DNA of 64,000 nucleotides, from the NCBI RefSeq assembly GCF_002197815.1, contig NZ_NIUB01000008.1, positions 1 through 64,000 of the forward strand. The letters are read 5' to 3'. Both the position numbers and the translations under genes were made by a program. This document shows, piece by piece, positions 1 to 10,186 of this stretch; the stretch's first letter is position 1; every line of letters begins with the position of its first letter. The notes beneath the pieces are model-generated. The model worked only from the letters and a program-made list of their open reading frames with translations, ran no database searches and was not told where the DNA came from. Origin of the DNA: Pseudomonas oleovorans subsp. oleovorans. Its GTDB lineage: Bacteria; Pseudomonadota; Gammaproteobacteria; Pseudomonadales; Pseudomonadaceae.

Positions 1-848
1 TCCCCACACCCATCAGCGCCCCTTGCGGTTTGCCTGCCTGACCATGCTGCTGGTCAGGCGAGTGGTCGGGATTGCCACGTTCCCCGAGTCGCATCTATTC
101 CCCGTTTAGGCTTCGTCTTTCCCCCGGCAGCGGTGTGGTACCGCATCACATGCCTCTACGGTGATGACCGGCTGCATTGCCATTTTTGGCTAGGGCCAAT
201 AATTGCCGTAGGCCCGTCAATGCTTACGAGGGTTCAGGCGACGATTCACATGCGTTAGCCATGCGGGTTAGGTCATTAGCCTCGTTACGTCCGTGCAATT
301 CGGACGTATAGCGTTATCCGTCACCGGATAACACCCTCATAAGAGCGAGATATTGTTAATCGGGCTTCACACCCCAGGGTTGGCCCCTGACGCATGCCGA
401 TCTAATGAACTGGCAGGTACATGCCAGGCTCGGTACTTCCTATACAAGCGAAGTTGAGCAATGCGATTCGGAGCTTTTCGCTCCGTGCTTGGTTCAACAC
501 CCTACAACGTCTCACGACGGTGAATTTGGCTCACTGCCAGACGTTCGAGGGTGAGTTCTGCCCGGAGGGCAAGTTCACCCTCGGGTCAGACATTTTTAGT
601 AACAATTCGATGATAGCTGAACGTTACTATCCTGTTTCTGTAACCGCTCATTGACCCATTTTAGGGTTTGAACAGATACAGCTTTTGTTATCCATCCCCG
701 CCAAAACGAAGCGTTTCCAGGGTGTGGATTAACCAGGCTGAGCCGGTTTGTTGAATGCTTTTTCGGGCTTCAAACCCCCTGATAGCAAGGGGTTAAGGTG
801 CCTAGGCGCATTAACCAAACCAAGCACGACACGTTCAACGTGTCGCAC
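1..848 (-). mobile_element. Group II intron, 5' non-coding part (runs off the left edge)
   Basis: On the minus strand the segment begins at 848 with GTGCGACACGTTGAACGTGT, a group II intron 5' splice-site consensus (GUGYGAC) followed by a hairpin. Further in, the minus strand has many small hairpins and a stretch near 50-110 (GGGGAATAG, CTCGGGGAACGTGGCAATCC) that resembles the ribozyme region upstream of the intron-encoded protein in bacterial group II introns. No long reading frame lies inside, as expected for domains I-III. The reverse transcriptase/maturase gene should lie left of base 1. The plus-strand 77-codon frame at 421-654 is antisense to the ribozyme and is not a gene. The intron class is not determined. 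Confidence 0.68.
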
Positions 849-1113
849 AAGGGCCTCCATTATATTCCTTCCCAGGTTCTATGCCACTTTGATAATCAAT
901 GCAGAAAATGCTTATGCAGGCCCGTAGATTGTGGTTTCTAGCACTGTGAGCCGAATCTCTAACATTTAAATACAAATGCGAACTCGAGATCGGGCACTCG
1001 ATACAACCATGCCGTTCGTAGCTAACCCGCCCCAAACGCCCCTCTATTTTATGAGGAAATGCCGTGACCGCTTTTGGCCAGCCGTTATAGCCCGTAAATC
1101 TGCACTGACCGCT
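849..1113. other. Intergenic stretch upstream of the intron insertion point
   Basis: This is 265 bases between the intron 5' boundary and the end of the diguanylate cyclase gene. No supported gene, tRNA or clear terminator is visible. The base composition is more AT-rich than the flanks. It is the 5' exon side of the intron, so it may hold remnants of the insertion target. Confidence 0.4.
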
Positions 1114-2274
1114 CTACCCCCCTGCCCACTCAACCCGATTCCGCCCCTGTGTCTTCCCCCGGTACAGGGCAGCATCCGCCAACTGCAGAAACGCATCGAA
1201 ATCCTGCGCAGCTGTAAAAGCCCCCGAAGCGCCAAGGGTCGCCGTACAGCGAATCGGCTGCTTCACGCCTGTGCCAACCACTTCGTTGTGCTCGATCGCC
1301 GCACGCATGCGCTCGGCCAGTTGCTGGGCGCCGGTGCTGTCGGTACCCAGAGCGATGACCACAAATTCCTCGCCGCCCAAGCGGCAGACCAGGTCGCCCT
1401 GACGTGCCGTGGCCTTGAGCACAGCAGCGACGTGGCTCAGAACACGGTCACCGGCCTTGTGGCCATGGGTGTCGTTGATACGCTTGAAGTGATCGATATC
1501 CACGATCAGCAAATACGCCGGGCCAGCCGTGCGCGAGCGGAAGTGGGCGTCCAGGGCGTCCATCAGCCCGCGCCGGTTCAGCAGCTGGGTCAGCGGGTCA
1601 TGCGCAGCCAGGTTGCGCAGTTCATCGGTAAGCCGGCGCAACACCAGCCACACGGCGCAGGGCGGTAGCACGGTCGCCAGGAATGACATGTAGAGGTAGA
1701 AAACCTTCTGGAAGCCACTGCCCATATCGAGGGCCGCCAGGCCACCATTGAGAATCACCGCGAACTTCATGGCATTGAGGATGCAGATGCCACCGATCAG
1801 CACGGCGAATACCAGCATCTCGACGCGCAGATCCCGGGCGAAGGTTCGCCGGCCATAAAGCACCACCACGGTCATGGCCAGAAACAACGAGGCACAGGCC
1901 GCAGCCAGCATGGCGTGACGGGCTTCGGTTCCCAGTAGCCATTGCACCAGTAGTTGCAACAGCGTGTAGCCGGCCATCAGGGTGAGCAACGGGCGCAGCA
2001 CCGGCGTCGGCCGCTCGAAAAAGCGCATGGCGCCCAGCACATAGACGACAGGAGCACTGAGCGTCAGCGTGTGATTGATGACGCTCACCAGCCCCTCATC
2101 CGGTGGGCCGCCGAACAACTGCAGGATGTAGGCAAGGCCCAGCAACAGGTTGCCCAGCGCGAAGACTTCCATGCCCATTTTCTTGCCGTTCAGCCGGGTG
2201 CTGATCAGCAGGAACATCACGGAAAAGCACAGCAGGTAAACGCAGAGCATGCCGAGGATGACGGTAGTGACCAT
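1114..2274 (-). CDS. Membrane-anchored diguanylate cyclase (GGDEF domain)
   Basis: The 386-residue protein has about six hydrophobic segments in its first 210 residues, beginning VTTVILGMLCVYLLCFSVMF, then a C-terminal GGDEF domain. The catalytic loop is intact as RLGGEEFVV, and the metal/substrate motif VDIDHFKRINDTHGH is present. The enzyme should condense two GTP to cyclic di-GMP at the inner membrane in response to an unknown signal sensed by the membrane part. I chose the ATG at 2274. A frame extends to a TTG at 2331, but the extra 19 residues are not membrane-like. No RxxD inhibitory site is obvious. It stands alone between the intron and the prophage scar. Confidence 0.88.
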   Translation of the reverse strand: MVTTVILGMLCVYLLCFSVMFLLISTRLNGKKMGMEVFALGNLLLGLAYILQLFGGPPDEGLVSVINHTLTLSAPVVYVLGAMRFFERPTPVLRPLLTLMAGYTLLQLLVQWLLGTEARHAMLAAACASLFLAMTVVVLYGRRTFARDLRVEMLVFAVLIGGICILNAMKFAVILNGGLAALDMGSGFQKVFYLYMSFLATVLPPCAVWLVLRRLTDELRNLAAHDPLTQLLNRRGLMDALDAHFRSRTAGPAYLLIVDIDHFKRINDTHGHKAGDRVLSHVAAVLKATARQGDLVCRLGGEEFVVIALGTDSTGAQQLAERMRAAIEHNEVVGTGVKQPIRCTATLGASGAFTAAQDFDAFLQLADAALYRGKTQGRNRVEWAGG

Positions 2275-2471
2275 GGGTTCGCGCAAGTTGAGAGGTGGCA
2301 ACAGGAGCCTAGCACTGAGGCTTTGACGCAAATCATGTGCGCCCTAGCTTCTCTCTGCGTTCCAGAGGCAATCGGCATGGCTGTTCAGGTCTGCGAATCC
2401 TAGACCTGAAGCGTCTGAGAAGGCAATCTGCCATCTCTGCACGCCTGCAGGGACAGCCTGACTGCGCTGGC

Positions 2472-3450
2472 CTATCGTGCGAAAAAAGAACGCCGAGTTG
2501 GCTGAGCCGGCTCCGCGATGCTGGCTACGGCTGGAGTGGGCACAGCCGGAATGCTCGGCGTGCTGGCCATGGCCGGTGCGGCAGGAGCAATCGGCGCCCT
2601 ATTCGTTACCAGGGCCAGCGAAGGCAGCGCGACAAGATTGGCTGCGGCAGGCGCGACCGCCTCAGTTGAGGCGGCAGGCGAAGGGGCCGCACGCAGCTGC
2701 GTGACCGCCACAGCATCAGCAGGCGCCGAGCTGAGCGACGGGGAGCCAGCCGGCTCGACAGTCAGGCTGCCGCTAATGGCTTCAGCCAGGTACTTCTCGG
2801 TCTTTGCCTGCCGATCCGCCAGTCCATTGGTGCCGCCATTGATCTTCTTCGTGACACCGGTTACATCGCCGTTCTTGGCGGCCTCGCTCAGCCCAGGACG
2901 ACTCTTCCAGTACCAGGTGGCAACTTTTGCCGCGACCTCGGGATCGGCAGCCATATCCGGATTACTCACCAAGTCTATGCCCAGCGCCTTCCCAGCGGCC
3001 TCGTAGTTGGATCGACCGCTAAGCTGCGTGTAGCCGCGCCCGCGGAACTTGTGACCATCTCCTGGCTCAGTGTTGCCCAGATTCCTGGCGCCCCATGCGC
3101 CGCCGTACATAGCCTCGCCAGTCGCCTCAGGCCCCTTGCTCAGGATGGCCTTTGTCTCGTCTTCAGTGCTGATGCCAGCGCGCGCGCCGAACATCTTTAT
3201 GAACTGTTTCGGGCTGTAGCTCAGGTTCTCTTCAAGCCTGGTGAATCCAGCCGATTCATGATCCATCTGCGCCATAAAGGCGGCCTGCTCGTTCGGGTCG
3301 GTAATGCCGGATTCGGCCATGGCATGGCGCATCGCCTTCTTGCCGGTAGCGTAGCTGACCGAGTTCTTCGCCGCGCGCACGGCAGTGCAGGGGATCATCT
3401 CGCCGGTGCGCTCATCCTTCAGGTTCCTGCTGAAGGTGGGCAGCCCTGTG
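2472..3450 (-). pseudogene. Phage GH19-type lysin / tail-associated muralytic protein, 5'-truncated
   Basis: The minus-strand frame contains a glycoside hydrolase 19 (chitinase-like) muralytic domain: MAQMDHESAGFTRLEENLSY, then KFRGRGYTQLSGRSNYEAAG and TWYWKSRPGL. Such domains occur in phage endolysins and large virion proteins. The C-terminal third is a low-complexity Ala/Pro/Val tail ending in RRSFFAR. The frame stays open to 3557, but beyond about 3440-3455 it only reads antisense through the integrase remnant, so the native N-terminus is missing and replaced by unrelated sequence. The catalytic Glu region looks intact, but no native start is visible. It is part of a prophage scar with the facing integrase. 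Confidence 0.72.
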
Positions 3451-3451
3451 T

Positions 3452-4392
3452 CAGGCGACTTGGCGAATACGCTCAGCTCTGGCTGGATTCGAGGGATATT
3501 ACGGCGGGAACCAGGCTCAACTACAAGAGCGTGCTCAACATCTACTGGATGCCGCACCTGGCACTGACGCGCATCGACCTCATCACGCCCACCCTGCTGC
3601 GCCGGATAGTCGCCGGCACCGAATGGACATCATCGGGCGTAAAGCGCAACGCCATCGTAAAACTGGCGGCAATCATGCGATCCGCTGTAGGTGATGGCCT
3701 GCTGCAGAAGAACCCGGCGGAATCGATGGAACTGCCGAAACGCACCAAGAAAGAGGTCGACCCGTTTCAGTTGGCAGAGGCAGAGCGAATCATTGATCGC
3801 CTCTACCAGACCGAGCACTGGCCAAGCCTGATCTATGCGGCGCTGTTCGAGTTCCTGTTCTTCACCGGGCTGCGCATATCCGAAGCGCTGGCGCTGCAGT
3901 GGCAAGATGTGGGCACCGTCCATATACGCCGCACAGTGGCCCTGGGCGAGCTGGAAGAGCGCACCAAGACCGGCAGCGACCGTTTCGTGCTTCTGAATCA
4001 GCGAGCGCTGCGGGCACTGTGGTTTGCCAAGGTCTACGCCGACCGGCGCTTGCTGGGTGTTGGCCGGGTCACGTCTACCCCGCATGTATTACCGCCATCG
4101 AAGGGCCAGGTACACGTTAAACAGACATCCAACGTGCACCACCAGTGGCGCCCCACCCTGCAGGTACTGGGCATTCGCTACAGGCCGCCATACAACTGCC
4201 GTCACACCTATGCGACAATGTGCCTGACTGTCAGGCCTCAACCCCGCCTTTATCGCTCAGCAGCTCGGCCACTCCGTGCAAATGCTGATCTCAACATACG
4301 CGCGCTGGATCAACTCAACCTCTGACTGGGGTGAGCTGGAAAAGCTCGAAAACGGTATCAAATCGGTATCGGAGCAAACCAGGCGTCTCTAA
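3452..4392 (+). pseudogene. Phage tyrosine integrase, 5'-truncated and frameshifted
   Basis: Homology starts around GEYAQLWLDSRDITAGTRLN (core-binding domain) and continues through the catalytic domain: TGLRISEALALQWQDV carries the first catalytic Arg and NCRHTYATMCL the second. Near 4225 the frame shifts. The other frame then supplies AFIAQQLGHSVQMLISTYAR, with the LGH box and nucleophile Tyr, and ends at a TAA at 4390-4392. The N-terminal arm-binding part is absent, cut where the GH19 remnant begins. The integrase ends 20 bases before ybiT, so the phage attachment site probably lay close to that gene. It is not expected to be functional. Confidence 0.82.
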
Positions 4393-4412
4393 GCAATTGA
4401 TAGGTAAGTCCT

Positions 4413-5999
<1,587 letters not shown>

Positions 6000-6011
6000 A
6001 ACTCCCAAACT

Positions 6012-6037
6012 CCCCTCTCCCATTTATGGGAGAGGGG
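6012..6037. repeat. REP-like inverted repeat (CCCCTCTCCCA type)
   Basis: An 11-bp stem CCCCTCTCCCA / TGGGAGAGGGG closes a short loop. The same family recurs at 15187-15310 and 17731-17770, so it is a dispersed intergenic repeat rather than a gene-specific signal. Confidence 0.75.
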
Positions 6038-6074
6038 TTGGGGGAGAGGGCTGGACGACAGCACTCTCAGCCCA

Positions 6075-6112
6075 GAAACAACAAAGCCCGCTTTCGCGGG
6101 CTTTGTTGTTTC
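6075..6112. terminator. Bidirectional Rho-independent terminator between ybiT and azoR remnant
   Basis: A perfect 17-bp stem (GAAACAACAAAGCCCGC and its complement) closes a 4-base loop, with A/T-rich stem bases on both sides. It lies between two convergent genes and can terminate both. Confidence 0.85.
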
Positions 6113-6122
6113 AGCGCTCTGC

Positions 6123-6556
6123 TCAGGCAGTGGCGAACAGCTCGCAGATACGCTGCGCTGCACCTTTCATAGCTTCGCCGCGCGGCTCTTCACCGTAGGC
6201 CAGGCTTTCGGCGCGAACGATCTCGATGTCGTCGATGCCGACGAAGTTCAGCATGCGCACCAGATAGTCCTCATGCGCCTGGCCAGACGGCTGGCCGGCA
6301 TGAATGCCACCGGCGCTGGAGGCGATCACCACGGTCTTGCCGCCAGCCAGCCCTACCGGGCCGCTCTCGGTGTACTTGAAGCTCTTGCCGGCGACGGCGA
6401 TGCGGTCGATCCAGGTCTTCAGTTGGCTGGGAATGGCGAAGTTGTACATCGGCGCACCGATGACGATAGCATCGGCAGCGAGAAACTCTTCCAGGGTGCG
6501 TTCGGCCAGCTCGGCCTCGTGTTTCTGCGCGGCGTCACGCAGCTCGGCCCGGGGGG
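6123..6556 (-). pseudogene. azoR: FMN-dependent NADH-azoreductase, N-terminus deleted
   Basis: The minus-strand frame reads EEFLAADAIVIGAPMYNFAI, then KTWIDRIAVAGKSFKYTESG, GGIHAGQPSGQAHEDYL and FVGIDDIEIVRAES, the flavodoxin-like fold of AzoR/AcpD enzymes that reduce azo compounds and quinones. Homology stops near 6556, where the sequence changes abruptly at a run of G's. About the first 60 residues, including the beginning of the flavin site, are missing. The short frame from the internal Met at 6449 is not a full enzyme. It abuts the 3' end of a LysR regulator gene, its probable former divergent partner. Confidence 0.8.
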
Positions 6557-6591
6557 GGCATTACTCCGCTGCCCACCACCTAATGCCATGA

Positions 6592-6754
6592 GGAATTGGC
6601 CAATGGCAGCCTGGTTTCATTGCTGCCGCACTGGACGGTGCCTGAGGGCTATATCCAGTTGGCCTACACCCACGGGCGCGGCATGTCGCCGGCTGTCCGC
6701 GCCTGGATCGAGTTGCTCAGCGACGCATTCAGTCGCTGGAACTTCCCGCTCTGA
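6592..6754 (+). pseudogene. LysR-family regulator, C-terminal fragment only
   Basis: A plus-strand frame reads NGSLVSLLPHWTVPEGYIQL, then AYTHGRGMSPAVRAWIELLS and ends SRWNFPL with TGA at 6752-6754. This is the last 50 or so residues of a LysR-type effector-binding domain. The HTH domain and most of the effector domain are absent. It faces away from the azoR remnant, so a single deletion removed both N-termini and the shared promoter region. Confidence 0.72.
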
Positions 6755-6755
6755 C

Positions 6756-7118
6756 TCAGATGCGGAACTGACGCACCAGCACCCCGAGGCGATCACCCAG
6801 GCCTGCCAGGTTGCGTGCTGTCTGCGCTCCACGCTCGGTTTCGTCGGCAACGCTATCCACAGCAAAGGCGATCTGATTCACGCTGCGATTGATGTCCTCG
6901 GCCACTGCCATCTGCTCTTCAGCGGCGCTGGCGATCTGCGTGTTCATCGGCGACCACGGCGAAACCGCGCGCGGCTTCGATGGCGACGTTGAGCGCCAGC
7001 AGGTTGGTCTGCTCGGCGATGGGGCGGATCACGTCGAGCACGCTGACGATGGACTGCACGTCCTGTTGCAAGCTGTCGAGCGATACGCCGCTACTGCGGA
7101 TGTCCTCGACCAGCGAGT
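6756..7118 (-). pseudogene. Methyl-accepting chemotaxis protein, signalling-domain remnant
   Basis: Two pieces of the cytoplasmic chemoreceptor hairpin are recognisable on the minus strand: [20 protein letters not shown] followed by AVVADE, and then [20 protein letters not shown] down to the C-terminus LGVLVRQFRI. The receptor hairpin tip normally has an Ala-Gly-Glu-Gln-Gly step and about 80 more residues between them, which are missing, so there is an internal deletion. The 5' portion (ligand-binding domain, membrane segments, HAMP) is absent and the fragment runs directly into the permease remnant at about 7118. Confidence 0.78.
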
Positions 7119-7122
7119 GAGC

Positions 7123-8418
7123 ATGGCGCTGTTCGTTTCCGGCCTCGGCACCTTCGTCCAGGCCAAACGCATCGGCCCGATCGGCTCTGGCCTGCTGTGT
7201 TTGCAGGGCACCAGTTTCGGCTTCCTCAGCGTGATTCTCAGCGCCGGCTTCATCATCAAGGGGCGTGGCGCCAGTGAGGAGGAAATACTCGCCACGCTGT
7301 TCGGCATCTGCTTCTGCGCCGCCTTCGTCGAGATTGCCTTCAGCCAATTCATCAACAAGCTGCGCAAGGTCATCACCCCGGTGGTCACCGGCACCATCAT
7401 CTGCCTGATGGGCTTGTCACTGATCAAGGTGGGCATGACCGATCTGGCCGGCGGCTATGGCGCGCCAGACCTCGGCGCCCTGCACCATCTGGCCCTCGGC
7501 GGCCTGGTGCTGGGCACCATCGTCCTGCTCAACCGCGCCTCGTCACAGGTCCTGCGCCTTTCTGCGGTGATCATCGGCCTGACCCTGGGCTTCGCCGTTG
7601 CCTGGTTCACCGGCCGGGTGGACTTCGCCAACATGGCCGAGGTACCGCTGATCAGCGTGCCGCAGCCATTCAAGTATGGTTTCGGCTTCGACTGGATCGC
7701 CTTCGTGCCTATCGCCGTGATCTTCCTGATCACTCCACTGGAGACAGCAGGCGACCTGACCGCCAACTCGATCATTTCCAAGCAGCCGGTCAAAGGGCCG
7801 GTGTACATGCGCCGGATCAAATCCGGGGTGCTGGCCGACGGCTGCAACTCGGCAGTCGCCGCCATGTTCAACAGCTTGCCGATGACCACCTTCAGCCAGA
7901 ACAACGGGGTGATTCAGCTCACGGGCGTAGCCAGCCGCCATGTGGGCTTCTACATCGCCGGCATCCTGGTGCTGCTGGGCCTGTTCCCGGTGGTGGGCGC
8001 GGTGTTGCAAATGATGCCCAAGCCCGTGCTCGGTGGCGCCACCCTGATCATGTTCGGCACCGTTGCGGTGGCCGGCATCAAGATCCTCAGCGAAACCGGC
8101 CTGCACCGCCGCAATGTGCTGATCGTGGCCATTTCCCTGGGCCTCGGCCTGGGCGTGGCCGGCGTACCGGATGTGCTCTCGCACATGCCGGACGTACTGA
8201 AGAATATCTTCGGCTCGCCCATCACCATCGGCGCCTTCAGTGCCATCGTGCTAAACATCTTCCTGCCCGACGAGAACCACGAAGTCGAGGAAGACGACTA
8301 CGACCCCGAGGCGCACCTGCACACCGTGCTGCAGAACCGCCCGGACGATGTAGCCAGCGACGACGACAGCCTCAAGACGCTCAGCCGCGACCTCGACCCG
8401 GCCGCCCGACCCAGCTGA
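7123..8418 (+). pseudogene. Nucleobase (xanthine/uracil) permease, NCS2 family, N-terminally truncated
   Basis: The 431-residue frame is rich in membrane helices and matches nucleobase:cation symporters: [20 protein letters not shown], the QGTSFGF substrate segment, TPLETAGDLTANS and FNSLPMTTFSQNNGVIQLTG. The C-terminal tail is acidic. The family is usually about 70 residues longer at the N-terminus; here homology begins at [10 protein letters not shown] right at the chemoreceptor junction, so the first two helices are lost. The ATG at 7123 is an internal Met, not a native start. A short product could be translated but probably does not transport. ompK follows 76 bases downstream, a common pairing for nucleoside/nucleobase uptake. 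Confidence 0.75.
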
Positions 8419-8494
8419 TCCCTGACTTAGAACCAACTCCCGGCGGCACGCTGCCGGGAGACGCACGCTTGCACGCCAACAATAAGGAAAACCG

Positions 8495-9354
8495 ATGAAA
8501 CTCAAGCATCTGCCCCACTGCCTCGCCCTGTCAGCCGGATTGTTCTCCGGCCAGCAAGCACTCGCTGGCGACCTGCTCTACTGGCAGGACAACAGCCTGT
8601 CCTACCTGTACGGCGAGAACTTCCAGCGCATGAACTTCAACGGCGAAGAACAGCGCACCCAGACCACCTTCACCTTCGAGCACGCCAGTGGCTGGGCCTG
8701 GGGCGACATCTTCTACTTCCTCGACTACATCCGCGCCGACAACCAGCAGTCGCGCGGCAGCTTCGACAACGTCACCTTCCGCCAACACGACAAGAACTCG
8801 TTCAACTACATGGAGTTCTCCCCGCGCGTGAGCCTGAGCTGGCTGACCGGGCAGAAGCTGGCCGCCGGCCCGATCAAGGACGTCTTCGCTGCCTTCACCT
8901 ACGAGAAAGGCGAAGGCGGCCCAGGCCCGGAGAACTACCTGTACGGTGTTGGCCTGGACTGGGAAGCGCCCGGCTTCACCTACTTCAAGACCAACCTGTA
9001 TCAGGTGAAGATCAATAACCACACCTTCTTCGCCGACAGTGACAGCAACGGCTACGTCACCCAGCTGACCGTCAGCGCGGCTTACCCGTTCAGCCTCGGC
9101 GATCAGGACTTCGTCGTCGACGGCTTCCTCGACTGGCGCTCGCCGTCGCGTGACGCCGGCACCCAGACCTCGGTCGGCTCCTCGATCCAGGTCAAGTGGG
9201 ATGCGGGCAAGGCCTGTTCGGCAAGGAGCGCCAGCTCTACGTGGGCATCGAGATCAACATGTGGCGCGCCAAGTACGGCGTGAAACCGGTGGATGGGTCG
9301 GGCGATCGTTTTGACCAGACGGCTGTGCAGGCACTAGTCAAGTATCACTTCTGA
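8495..9354 (+). pseudogene. ompK: Nucleoside-specific channel-forming protein (OmpK/Tsx family), frameshifted near the C-terminus
   Basis: A signal peptide (cleavage near QQALAGD) is followed by beta-barrel sequence typical of the Tsx/OmpK family: DLLYWQDNSLSYLYGENF, EHASGWAWGDIFYFLDYI and FDNVTFRQHDKNSFNYMEFS. A strong ribosome site (AAGGAA) precedes the ATG at 8495. At about 9213 the frame shifts by one base. The other frame carries on as ERQLYVGIEINMWRAKYGVK and ends QALVKYHF at 9354, with the terminal aromatic required for outer-membrane assembly. Uncorrected, the product ends at 9283 without the last strands. A single-base error or a recent mutation could explain it. Confidence 0.85.
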
Positions 9355-9404
9355 CCGCTGTCGCACCGCACTTGGCCGACGTCGGGTAGGGACAGCGGCC
9401 GGGT

Positions 9405-9442
9405 AAAAAGGGGGATGGGCGCTCGCGCCCTTCCCCCTTTTT
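9405..9442 (+). terminator. Rho-independent terminator of the permease-ompK unit
   Basis: An A-rich arm (AAAAAGGGGG) pairs with CCCCCTTTTT around a GGGCG/CGCCC core, ending in a T run. It lies 50 bases after ompK. A group II intron fragment begins four bases further on. Confidence 0.85.
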
Positions 9443-9445
9443 CTT

Positions 9446-9718
9446 GTGCGCCCAGCATGGGCGCACTCCTGCGGGTGCAAGTCCCGCCGTAAGTTGATCA
9501 CAGCGAACGAAGTGAAGCGCAACTGCGTGAGGGTGACCGAGCGTGGGGAGGAAGCGTGGAGCGTAATCTGCGAGCCGATGAACAAGAACCGGATAGAAGG
9601 CGCTATGGAGCAGGGCGAGCGGGCAATGAACCGCAAAGCTCTGGTGATCAAGGCGAAGTGGCGTAGATCCGGCGGTTGTGCAGAGAAGGAGTGCGTTCTT
9701 ACCTGGGGAGATCTCGCC
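9446..9718 (+). mobile_element. Group II intron 5' fragment inserted after a terminator
   Basis: The segment begins GTGCGCCCAGCATGGGCGCA, the 5' end of a group II intron with its first hairpin, then GGGTGCAAGTCCC and structured non-coding sequence. About 270 bases remain. The rest of the ribozyme and the maturase gene are gone, and the segment runs straight into the binding-protein remnant at a GAGATCT motif. Insertion directly after a Rho-independent terminator is the known habit of class C introns. The fragment is inactive. Confidence 0.75.
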
Positions 9719-9953
9719 GCGCTGCAGGGCCGGCAACAACTGATCCACCGGCAACGCCTTGTAGCTCAGGCTAACCCCGCTATCGACGGCGAAGGCATCC
9801 AGCACCTCACGAGCGAAGCCACGGTACTGACCTTCGCCATCGAGGCTGTAGTGCGGGGCGAATGGCAGGTCCTCGACGCCAACCACGTAGGTGCGCCAAG
9901 GCAGCGGGCGTCAGCAGAATGGTGGAAAACAGGCACAGTCGTACGGGCTGCAT
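9716..9953 (-). pseudogene. Periplasmic substrate-binding protein (SBP_bac_3 type), N-terminal fragment, frameshifted
   Basis: An ATG at 9953 begins a signal peptide, MQPVRLCLFSTILLTPAALA. After one frame change the mature part reads VVGVEDLPFAPHYSLDGEGQ, then YRGFAREVLDAFAVDSGVSL and LLPALQRGEI, the start of an amino-acid-type binding domain. The gene stops at the group II intron fragment, so about three quarters of it is lost. It was probably a solute or ligand-sensing binding protein; the substrate cannot be judged. Confidence 0.75.
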
Positions 9954-10040
9954 TGAGAGCCTCCTTATTGTTGTTTTGAGATTGCGGTGAGGGCTTAGTG
10001 TCGCGTCAGGCATAAGATGTCGCTCAGGCGCAGGCCTGAG

Positions 10041-10112
10041 TAGGAGCCCCGCCTCGGGGCGAAGCTTTTCAGTCGCCTGAACCGGCCCATTCGCCGCAGG
10101 GCGCGGCTCCTA
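10041..10112. repeat. REP-type inverted repeat (TAGGAGC family)
   Basis: TAGGAGCCCCGCCTCGGGGC at one end is mirrored by GGGCGCGGCTCCTA at the other, the common Pseudomonas extragenic palindrome. It lies downstream of moaA and upstream of the binding-protein remnant. Confidence 0.75.
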
Positions 10113-10186
10113 CAAGGACTGTCCAGCCTGCTGTAATTGATGTGGCTGTCTCGACCCATAGGCAACAGATTATTCGTATCGCGACA

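Noticed and set aside
421..654. 77-codon plus-strand frame near the left edge
   Set aside because: It lies antisense to the group II intron ribozyme region, has no ribosome site and no recognisable motif.
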